Origin: Coleofasciculus sp. LEGE 07092
Lineage (GTDB): Bacteria > Cyanobacteriota > Cyanobacteriia > Cyanobacteriales > Coleofasciculaceae
Assembly (NCBI RefSeq): GCF_015207375.1
Contig: NZ_JADEWY010000073.1
Coordinates: 1 to 34,484, forward strand
Direction: 5' to 3'
DNA length: 34,484 bases
Shown in pieces: positions 18,285 through 25,822 of the stretch. The position numbers and the translations under genes are program-made. Position 1 is the first letter of the stretch; each line of letters opens with the position of its first letter. Below the pieces are notes generated by a model. It saw nothing but the letters and a program-made list of their open reading frames with translations. It had not been told where the DNA came from and searched no databases.

Positions 18285-19424
18285 ATGTCTCATCTGTTAC
18301 AAAAATCACCGAAGCGCTTGACTTCCCTAGATGCATTTCGAGGGATTGCCATTATGGGTATGATTTTAGTCAATATGGCAGGGTTAGCCGAGCAAACCTA
18401 TCCGCCCTTACTCCACGCCGACTGGCACGGCTGCACTTTCGCCGACTTAGTTTTTCCATTCTTTCTATTTATTGTCGGTGTGGCAATGCCCTTTTCCTTG
18501 CAGAAGTATACCCAAGGAAATCAACCTCGCTTAATACTTTACTGGCGCATTCTCCGACGCAGTGCCATCCTGTTTGCCTTGGGATTGTTCCTGAATGGAT
18601 TTTGGAATTACGACTGGAGTACTATCCGGCTCATGGGCATTTTACAACGCATCAGTCTTGCTTACCTGTTTGCGGCTCTAGCTGTTCTCAACTTACCGCG
18701 ACGGGGGCAATGGGTGCTAGCTATTCTGTTACTTGTTGGTTACTGGATGGCAATGTCATTAATACCCGTTCCGGGTTATGGTGCGGGTAACTTGACACGA
18801 GAAGGAAATTTCGGGGCGTATATCGATCGCTTTATTATCGGTACGGCTCATTTATACAAGGGGGATAACTTTAACTCCATGGGTGATCCAGAAGGATTAT
18901 TCAGTACAATTCCGGCAGTGGTGACAGTTTTGTTAGGTTATTTTACCGGGGAATGGCTGCGCAACCAGCCTCAAAAATCCTATACCAGCATGAATTTAGT
19001 CCTGATGAGTCTTAGCAGCTTAGTAATCGGGCAAGTTTGGGATTTTTGGTTGCCGATGAATAAGAAATTGTGGACGAGTTCCTATGTACTTTTTACGGCA
19101 GGTTGGGCATTGTTGGTATTGGCAGCGTGTTATGAATTAATTGAAGTACGACAGCGCAAAAACTGGGGTAAGCCCTTTGAGATTATGGGAGTAAACGCTA
19201 TTTTTGCCTTTATCGCTTCCGTATTATTGATTAAAATTATGGTCAAAACTCATATCGGTACAGGCGAAGATGCTCTAACTACCTACACCTGGATTTACGA
19301 CCATCTTTTCGCATCCTGGGCAGGAGGAATGAACGGTTCTTTCGTGTTTGCTGTCGTAACGGTAGGATTTTGGTGGGGAGTTTTGTACGGAATGTATCGG
19401 TTGGGTTGGTTTCTTAAAATTTAA
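18285..19424 (+). CDS. Membrane acyltransferase, heparan-alpha-glucosaminide N-acetyltransferase-like (NagX type)
   Basis: 379 residues with about ten hydrophobic segments. The N terminus RLTSLDAFRGIAIMGMILVN and the following LLHADWHGCTFADLVFPFF are hallmarks of the HGSNAT/DUF5009 family, which transfers acetyl groups across membranes onto sugars. His44 corresponds to the histidine that carries the acetyl group in the human lysosomal enzyme. Known bacterial members are inner-membrane proteins linked to amino-sugar use, but no sugar gene lies nearby, so the acceptor is unknown. It is divergent from ATPase A with 124 nt between the starts and sits between the two ATPase/STAND modules. It ends in ordinary sequence before a palindromic repeat cluster. 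The start is an ATG. Confidence 0.85.
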   Translation: MSHLLQKSPKRLTSLDAFRGIAIMGMILVNMAGLAEQTYPPLLHADWHGCTFADLVFPFFLFIVGVAMPFSLQKYTQGNQPRLILYWRILRRSAILFALGLFLNGFWNYDWSTIRLMGILQRISLAYLFAALAVLNLPRRGQWVLAILLLVGYWMAMSLIPVPGYGAGNLTREGNFGAYIDRFIIGTAHLYKGDNFNSMGDPEGLFSTIPAVVTVLLGYFTGEWLRNQPQKSYTSMNLVLMSLSSLVIGQVWDFWLPMNKKLWTSSYVLFTAGWALLVLAACYELIEVRQRKNWGKPFEIMGVNAIFAFIASVLLIKIMVKTHIGTGEDALTTYTWIYDHLFASWAGGMNGSFVFAVVTVGFWWGVLYGMYRLGWFLKI

Positions 19425-19472
19425 GCGATCGCGTATTCATTGCGCCGAACAAATCCCCTATTTCCCCAACCC

Positions 19473-19628
19473 GTAGGACAGGCGTCTCGCCTGTCTCATA
19501 AATGTTAATATAAGCAGACAAACCCCTAAATTAAAATAAGCAGGCAAGATGCCTGCTCTACCTTAAATTAAAATAAGCAGGCAAGATGCCTGCTCTACAA
19601 ATAGAAGCAAGCAAAATCCCTGCCCTAC
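19473..19628. repeat. Cluster of GC-rich palindromic repeats with two 37-nt direct repeats
   Basis: Four related hairpins lie here: GACAGGCG-TCT-CGCCTGTC (19477-19495), GCAGGCA-AGA-TGCCTGC (19540-19556) and again (19577-19593), and a decayed copy near 19605-19628. The middle two belong to 35-nt identical stretches (19527-19561 and 19564-19598) repeating every 37 nt. The first copy is inverted relative to the others. The decayed copy ends in CTGCCCTACC, whose CTA is the stop codon of STAND-WD40 gene B. They may help end transcription from both converging genes. Confidence 0.85.
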
Positions 19629-22600
19629 CGCCCCAGAACACTCTTACAAAAAGCCCGAAAATCCCTCGGACTCGCATCACTAACACTCTGAGGTTCCAGA
19701 CTATTCTGCAAATAATCTCCCAACCAACTGCAACCCCGCCTCAACAAATCATCTAAATCCAAATTCCACAAAATAAGCGTTTCATCCCGACTCGCTGACG
19801 CCAACACATTCCCATCTGGACTAAAACTTACCCCAAAAACGGCATCCGTATGCCCCGTAAACGAATTAATTAAATGCCCTTCCTGACGACTCCAGAGATT
19901 AATAGTTCTGTCATCACTGGCAGAGGCAATTAATTCCCCGTCGGGACTAAAACTTACCCAATTCACCGAACCATTATGCCCCTTCAAGGAATTGACAAAT
20001 TCCCCATCCCTCGTCCAGAGATTTACCGTACCGTCACTACTACCCGAAGCAATTAACCTACCATCGGGACTGAAACTCACCCAATTGACTGAACCATTAT
20101 GTCCCTTCAAGGTAGTGATTAACTTGCCATCCCGATTCCAGAGTTTCACCGTTTTATCTTCAGATGCCGAAGCTATTAACCTGCCATCAGGACTGAAAGT
20201 CACACCCCAAACTTCTGCACCATGAGTTAAGGTTTTATCTAACGTGCCATCTGCTTTCCACAATTTTACTGTTTTGTCGGCACTGCTAGAGGCAATCCAC
20301 TTGCCATCAGGACTAAAACTAACACTCGTTACCCGATCCTGATGCCCTCTTAAGGTGTTGTCTAACGTCCCTTCCAGACTCCAAAGTTTAACCGTTTTAT
20401 CCCAGCTAGCCGTTGCAATCGTCCTGCCATTGGGGGCAAAACTGACGTGGCTGACTTGCCCTTCGTGGGCTGGGATACTTTTCAGTAAAACCCCATTCCT
20501 AGTCCAAAGTTTAATCGTTTTATCCCAACTAGCCGTTGCTATGATCTCACCATCCGGGGAGAAACTTACACTACTAACAGGTGCCGCATATCCCTGGATC
20601 GGTTGCAGCATCCCCCCGTCTGTTTGCCAGAGTTTAATGGTATTATCAGCACTCCCCGATGCCAGAGTTTTACTATCCGGCGAAAAACTCACCGCTTCCA
20701 CCCTCTTACCATGCCCTTGCAGGGTTTCAATCAGCGTGCCATCTGCTTGCCAGAGTTTAATGGTATTGTCAGCACTCCCCGATGCCATTAACCTGCCATC
20801 GGCACTGAAACGGACACTCATCACCGTACCCGTATGCCCGGAAAGGGTTTTGATGAATGTGCCATCCGATCGCCAAAGTTTAATCGTATGATCGGCACTA
20901 GCAGATGCCAGAGTTTTGCCATCGGGGGAGAAACTGACATCCAGTACAGGCTGAGTGTGCCCTTGTAGGGTTTGGAGTAAAGTGCCATCTCTGCGCCAAA
21001 GTTTAACCGTTTTGTCTCCACTTGCTGATGCCAAAAGTTCACCATCGGGGCTAAAACTTACCCCCAATACCCAATCACTGTGACTGTTGAGGGTTTTAAG
21101 GAGTGTCCCGTTTTTACGCCACAGTCGAATAAGATTATCTTCACCTGCCGATGCTACTATCTGACTATCTGGACTAAAACTAATACTGTGGATGCCGGAA
21201 GCAGAAGGTTCGGTTAGGGTTCTAATCAACTTCCCTTCCTGACTCCAGAGTTTAATCGTTTTGTCTGCACTCGCAGATGCCAGTATCTCACCATCGGGAC
21301 TGAAACTGACACTGTAAACCTCTGCGGTATGTCCTGGTAAGGTTTCCAGCAACTTACCATCCTTGCGCCACAGTTTAATCGTTTTATCGGCACTCCCTGA
21401 AGCTAGGTATTCCCCGTTAGGGCTAAAACTGATACTATTCACCCCATCACTATGCCCCTTCAAGCGATTGCGTTCCCTAACCCCATAAACCGCCTGTTGC
21501 AACGCCGTGATAACTCGCGTTTGCGTCTCAGACGGCACCCCCAGCGATCGCTTTATTTCCCTCCCAGCCCATAAACTTTTAAGTAGAGCATCAAAGGGAC
21601 GATTGGATGCCACCAGTGCTTCCGAGGAGGCATTCAGGGCAATAAATCGGGCATTAGTTTCGCTAAATGCCGCCCGCAATCCCAGTACCCCAGCAATAAC
21701 CGTTAACGTTGCCAGCGTCACTCCCACTAAACGGGCTTCTCGCAAGCTGCGGCGGAGTACTTGATTGAGTTTTTCCTCGGTTTGGCGTTGTTTTTCGGTG
21801 GCTTCTGCCAGCTTACTGCGCAGCTTCTTTTCTCGAATCAGTCGCTTGATTCTATCCTGGCTCTGTCTATCTTTTTTCCGCAATTCCTCTAATTCTGTCT
21901 TGATATTTGCTTGCTCTTTCTGGCGAATAAACTCAATCAGATAATCATGAACCAGTTGATAGCGGTTCGTGGGAATTTCGGGTAGGAGAAAGACTAAGCC
22001 TGATTTTTCTAATATTTCTAAGATTAAATCCAGTTGCTGGGTATCAATCGCTGACTCAATAATTAACTCTGAGCGCGTTTTCAGGGGACGATTTTGATTT
22101 TCATCGGTAAGTAAGTGCAAGACGAGCCAAGCCGCCTGCTCATTTTCACGCCCACAATCCTTAATCACTTTTTCTAAAAAGCGCTCGGCGAGTTTTTCCA
22201 CGGGACCGCGCTGACGATATTGAGCTAACGTCGTAATATTTTCGGCTTGCAGTTGCGCCCCAACCACTTGCAGCTCAATCGGGCGCACCTCTCCCCGTTC
22301 ACCCGCCAAATCCTGGACTAATTCGTCAATGAGCATCGGTTCTAGGTAAAAGTAGGCGCGTTCGGTGAGGCTTTGGATAACGGCACGAGCATCGGGTAAG
22401 GAAAAGTTGCCTAAGGGATAGCGAATTTTGCGATCGAGAATGTTATTGTCAATGCAGTCTAAATCAAAGTGTTCGAGTTCTAACAGATAGTGCAAGTAAT
22501 CTTCGCGGATGGAAATAATAACTTTAACAAAGGATAAATTTAGGCAATCTCGCAGAAATGCGTAAAAGAGCCGCCGTTGAGATAGAGTCGTGTATCCTAG

Positions 22601-24640
22601 AAAAAATTCTTCAAACTGGTCGAAAATTAAAACCGTTAGAAAATTGCCATCGCCATTTTCTTTTAACTGCTCAAGGATAGGGGAAATGAGAGCGGCGGGC
22701 GATAATTCAGAATTCTCCCAAGTTTCAATTTCCAATCCCGCATTTGCCAAGGATTTTGTCAGTTCCCTGACCCAATCGGTGTAAACTTGCACCACAATGG
22801 GTAAGGTAATGCGATCGCCTAAGGCTCGATGTTGCAGAGCAGGTACTAATCCTGCTGATACAATCGAACTCTTACCCACCCCCGAAGGTCCATGGATTAT
22901 CGTTAACTTACAATCAGCACGGCTCAACCGCTCAATCAAACGATTCACATCCTGCTGACGCCCGGATGCGGCAATTTCTTGGGCAACCATTTCTTGCTGT
23001 TCCAACGGTGTTAGGGTGGGATTGCTGACTGAGCGCCGGGGTTGGAGGCGGGCAGCCCCAATGAAGGCTCGAAAACCATACAGTTGCTCAACCGTCCGTT
23101 GCTCTTGCTTAATCCGAAATGCCTCTAAGTACTGACGTTGCTCGAAGTAAAGGCGGCGCAGGTTTTCTAACAAATGCAAGTAACGCTGGGGTTCGTAGTG
23201 ATAATCGCTGGATTCTACAGCCGCCTGTAATTCCTGACTAGCGGTTTTTAAGTGCTGTTGCGCTGCCGATAACTGACCCAACTGCCGATAGGATTGTACC
23301 AAAAATAATTGATATAACTGAGCCAGTAAAAATCGGTGCAACCCTTGATCCGGGCTGAATTTCTCTGAGGTTGAGTTTAAGAGAGATAGGGCTTTCTGGG
23401 CGAAGCGATTGGCATCTACCCAGCGAGAATCTGCCAATGCTACCTCTGCGAGAAAGCCGTAATCTTGAGCCAGTTGCACCTGGGAACCGTAAAGTTGATG
23501 AAGGATGAGGGACTTTTTCGCCAACTTCTGCAATAAATCCCATCCTTCCAGATGTTGCAAGACTTCTGCCAGTTGGGTGATAAATTGAGCAACTAAATCT
23601 TGCCGCCCTGCCCGATCAAAAATCTCAACGCATTGCTGGAGATAGGGCCACGCTTCTTCCCAATTGCGGCGTCTTTGGGCGCGATGCAAGTCGGCATTGC
23701 GGCAGTAACACAAACCAATGTGAAATAGCAGAATTCCTTCCCGCAGCAGATTATTGGTGACTCGCCAAAACCGCAAACTTTTTTGATAGCGCACCAGGGC
23801 AGCATCGATCGCATCACTAGCATAATCGTACTGACCTAAAACAAATTGCAGACTAGCTTCTAATTCTGGATGAATGATATGCTGGCGGCTTTGCAAATCC
23901 CGGAGGGCGCAGTCGAGTTCCAAGCGCGAGCGGCAACCGGTTGCGAGATTGAGGGTGGCATGATGAGTGCAAACCCGCCAAGGCGCATAGCGACCGGTTC
24001 CCCCATGCAATACGGTTCTAAACAGAGACTCTGCCTTTTGCCGCAGGAAATCGATTAACTCATCGGTAGCAATTTCAAACTTAATGGGTGTCGCTGCCCA
24101 ACTGCTAAAATCAGGGGCAAACCGCACCAGTTTTTGCAGCACTTCGTCGTTCACCCATAAAACTAGGGGAAAGGGTAGCCGCTTGCGGAACTCATCCCGT
24201 ACCTGATTAGTCGAAGTTAGCAAGTCATCGAGTGCCTCTACGGATTCTAAGCCTGTAATCATTAAGGCAGGATTGGGTTCACGGAGCCGGGGGGCAGAGG
24301 TGAGGGCGAGATTAGCGGTTGTTTCATCCGGGGTGGCGTGATGGAGTACTTCCTGTCGTGGCGCTAATACGTTTTTACACGATTCCTCAGCCTTGACATA
24401 GCCCTGAATTGTGGTATAGAGAGTTGTTACCGATGCCGGCAGGACTAACTCCCGAATTTGGTATCGATGCTGAGAGCGTTCTTTGAGTTGCTTGAATATG
24501 CGCTTTTGCAGGAGTTTGTAGTTGCAGCGCACCAGTACCAGCGAAAACTCTCCCTGAGAAAGTGCGATCGCGCGATCAAGGGCATTTAGCGATCGCTCGT
24601 TGTATTGGGAAACGTCTTCTGGTCGTTTTGTTTCAACCAT
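19625..24640 (-). CDS. STAND-WD40 protein B: N-domain, TPR, STAND NTPase, membrane helix, 14 WD40 repeats
   Basis: Paralogue of protein A, 1671 residues from the ATG at 24640. The frame is open to a TTG at 24859, but that extension has no counterpart in A. Same order: N-domain with a loop about 30 residues longer than in A, TPR-like helices, Walker A GPSGVGKS at about 584-591, Walker B LTVLIFDQFEE at about 668-678, RYQLVHDYLIEFIR, a charged coiled coil, and 14 WD40 repeats (about 1058-1632). Unlike A it has a hydrophobic segment (LVGVTLATLTVIAGVLGLRA, about 971-990) between NTPase and propellers, so it is probably membrane-anchored. Its tail, LLRRGCSWLGDYL, is shared with A (LLVQGCNWLRDYL). 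Its ATPase partner is 3.9 kb away, beyond Uma2 and the 812-residue gene. Its repeats are less uniform at DNA level than those of A. Confidence 0.9.
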   Translation of the reverse strand: MVETKRPEDVSQYNERSLNALDRAIALSQGEFSLVLVRCNYKLLQKRIFKQLKERSQHRYQIRELVLPASVTTLYTTIQGYVKAEESCKNVLAPRQEVLHHATPDETTANLALTSAPRLREPNPALMITGLESVEALDDLLTSTNQVRDEFRKRLPFPLVLWVNDEVLQKLVRFAPDFSSWAATPIKFEIATDELIDFLRQKAESLFRTVLHGGTGRYAPWRVCTHHATLNLATGCRSRLELDCALRDLQSRQHIIHPELEASLQFVLGQYDYASDAIDAALVRYQKSLRFWRVTNNLLREGILLFHIGLCYCRNADLHRAQRRRNWEEAWPYLQQCVEIFDRAGRQDLVAQFITQLAEVLQHLEGWDLLQKLAKKSLILHQLYGSQVQLAQDYGFLAEVALADSRWVDANRFAQKALSLLNSTSEKFSPDQGLHRFLLAQLYQLFLVQSYRQLGQLSAAQQHLKTASQELQAAVESSDYHYEPQRYLHLLENLRRLYFEQRQYLEAFRIKQEQRTVEQLYGFRAFIGAARLQPRRSVSNPTLTPLEQQEMVAQEIAASGRQQDVNRLIERLSRADCKLTIIHGPSGVGKSSIVSAGLVPALQHRALGDRITLPIVVQVYTDWVRELTKSLANAGLEIETWENSELSPAALISPILEQLKENGDGNFLTVLIFDQFEEFFLGYTTLSQRRLFYAFLRDCLNLSFVKVIISIREDYLHYLLELEHFDLDCIDNNILDRKIRYPLGNFSLPDARAVIQSLTERAYFYLEPMLIDELVQDLAGERGEVRPIELQVVGAQLQAENITTLAQYRQRGPVEKLAERFLEKVIKDCGRENEQAAWLVLHLLTDENQNRPLKTRSELIIESAIDTQQLDLILEILEKSGLVFLLPEIPTNRYQLVHDYLIEFIRQKEQANIKTELEELRKKDRQSQDRIKRLIREKKLRSKLAEATEKQRQTEEKLNQVLRRSLREARLVGVTLATLTVIAGVLGLRAAFSETNARFIALNASSEALVASNRPFDALLKSLWAGREIKRSLGVPSETQTRVITALQQAVYGVRERNRLKGHSDGVNSISFSPNGEYLASGSADKTIKLWRKDGKLLETLPGHTAEVYSVSFSPDGEILASASADKTIKLWSQEGKLIRTLTEPSASGIHSISFSPDSQIVASAGEDNLIRLWRKNGTLLKTLNSHSDWVLGVSFSPDGELLASASGDKTVKLWRRDGTLLQTLQGHTQPVLDVSFSPDGKTLASASADHTIKLWRSDGTFIKTLSGHTGTVMSVRFSADGRLMASGSADNTIKLWQADGTLIETLQGHGKRVEAVSFSPDSKTLASGSADNTIKLWQTDGGMLQPIQGYAAPVSSVSFSPDGEIIATASWDKTIKLWTRNGVLLKSIPAHEGQVSHVSFAPNGRTIATASWDKTVKLWSLEGTLDNTLRGHQDRVTSVSFSPDGKWIASSSADKTVKLWKADGTLDKTLTHGAEVWGVTFSPDGRLIASASEDKTVKLWNRDGKLITTLKGHNGSVNWVSFSPDGRLIASGSSDGTVNLWTRDGEFVNSLKGHNGSVNWVSFSPDGELIASASDDRTINLWSRQEGHLINSFTGHTDAVFGVSFSPDGNVLASASRDETLILWNLDLDDLLRRGCSWLGDYLQNSLEPQSVSDASPRDFRAFCKSVLGR

Positions 24641-24984
24641 GACTGAAATCGCTGGGTTTCGTCTAACATAGGATTGAGTGTCAACCAATGGCAGGAGCGA
24701 TAGCGAAGCGCTGCTGCAAAGCGCAGATCGCGGTTTTTTTGAAATGAACCCTTCTAAATTCCTTAACACTTGAGGGGAATCAGGAGGTTTTTGATAGATT
24801 TTTGTAACTTTAGGGCTTATTTCTAGTCTAAACAGGCTATAGTTAAAGTTTAGCTTCAAAGGTAAGAGTCATCCTGCGCCCAAAGAATCCACCCAACTTT
24901 AGGGTAGCGTAGTCGGGGGAGTGTTAACGCCCTCATTCCAAGTACTGTAGTCGTGGGATGAGCTGAATTTTAAGTAACAGGCTA
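24641..24984. other. Intergenic region upstream of STAND-WD40 gene B
   Basis: About 344 nt. The first 219 nt stay open in frame with gene B but have low protein character and contain a palindromic GCGCT-(7 nt)-AGCGC element at 24708-24724. From about 24890 to 24955 the heptamer GTAGTCG occurs twice, and one plus-strand frame reads GSVNALIPSTVVVG before a stop. This could be the decayed 3' end of a transposase gene such as tnpB, but I cannot confirm it. Confidence 0.4.
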
Positions 24985-25566
24985 TCAAAGTAATAGGTGT
25001 TGTAAGTCAATGACAACCTCTGGAAATGCAACCGGAGCAATCTGAGCATTCGCTGCTAATAGTTGTTCTGACTGGTAAGCGTCTGCTTGGGGTTGACGTA
25101 AGACAATAACCTGTCGTCGGTTAATATCTACGACCCAATATTCGGGAATGCCTGCGCTGGCGTAAATTTTAGCTTTGCGGGTGCGATCGCGCTGAAGGGT
25201 TGAGTCGGCAATTTCTATGAGCAGAAAAATTTCTTCTGGGGTTGGGTGGCGAGCGCGGTAGCGTCGTTCATCAATGCGCACAACGGCAATGTCAGGCTCT
25301 GGCTCTGAGTTGGGGGCAAGGGTGATGGGTAACTGAGTTCTAATCCAGGCTTTTTCGGCGAAGAGAATGACTAAATCGTTTCCAAACGAAGAGGTGTTAG
25401 AGGCATGGGGAGGGTCTTGAGGCACCATCTCAATAATTTGTCCGTCTAGCAACTCAACGCGATCGCTCTTTGTCAGGATACCTGCTGCAATCATGCGGTG
25501 GTAGTCTTCAACAGTCCAACGTTTGAGGGGAAGCTCGGTAGTGGACTCAGGGGTGGTTTGTACCAT
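24985..25566 (-). CDS. Uma2 family endonuclease (DUF820, PD-(D/E)XK fold)
   Basis: 193 residues from the ATG at 25566. An upstream ATG at 25674 would add 36 basic residues unlike the family, which usually begins shortly before the RWTVEDYHRM motif seen here at 16-25. The nuclease-fold residues are present: Glu38 in RVELLDG, Asp92 in PEPDIAVV, Glu118 in LLIEIADST, and Lys131/Lys133 after it, followed by YASAGIPEYWVVD. Uma2 proteins are extremely abundant in cyanobacteria and have restriction-endonuclease-like folds, but their cellular role is not established. The gene lies 3' of the divergent 812-residue gene and 5' of STAND-WD40 gene B on the same strand (344 nt gap). Confidence 0.88.
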   Translation of the reverse strand: MVQTTPESTTELPLKRWTVEDYHRMIAAGILTKSDRVELLDGQIIEMVPQDPPHASNTSSFGNDLVILFAEKAWIRTQLPITLAPNSEPEPDIAVVRIDERRYRARHPTPEEIFLLIEIADSTLQRDRTRKAKIYASAGIPEYWVVDINRRQVIVLRQPQADAYQSEQLLAANAQIAPVAFPEVVIDLQHLLL

Positions 25567-25767
25567 AACACGAGAGAGGAAGTCACTACGCTCAGAGTAA
25601 CGCATTCGTTTGTGGTTAGGACAGTTGATTGGAGTGGTTCGTCGCAGTAGGGGTTTTGTTTGGCGCTTCATCAATTAACTGCACGAGGGAGATTGAGACA
25701 TGCGATCGCGTTCCTTGTGAGAAATCCGGGTTTAAAGGGTAGCTAATCTCTGTTGGAAAGATTCGCT

Positions 25768-25779
25768 AGTATTAATACT
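25768..25779. promoter_or_regulatory. Perfect 12-bp palindrome AGTATTAATACT, possible operator
   Basis: It lies 43 nt upstream of the 812-residue gene start, within the 256-nt divergent region shared with Uma2. A dimeric regulator could bind here and control one or both genes. AT-rich palindromes also arise by chance. Confidence 0.3.
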
Positions 25780-25822
25780 CAGTAGTTTTGCTCCATCAGA
25801 CTTACATCAAAAAGAATTAACT

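Noticed and set aside
20355..20891. 178-codon plus-strand frame inside STAND-WD40 gene B
   Set aside because: It is an antisense shadow of the WD40 repeats. Its own repetitive sequence follows from the 123-nt period on the coding strand.
24641..24859. 73-codon N-terminal extension of STAND-WD40 B from a TTG
   Set aside because: No counterpart in protein A, contains a palindromic repeat, and an ATG lies at the expected place.
25567..25674. 36-codon N-terminal extension of Uma2 from an upstream ATG
   Set aside because: Basic, low-complexity residues not seen in the family; the internal ATG gives a normal Uma2 length.
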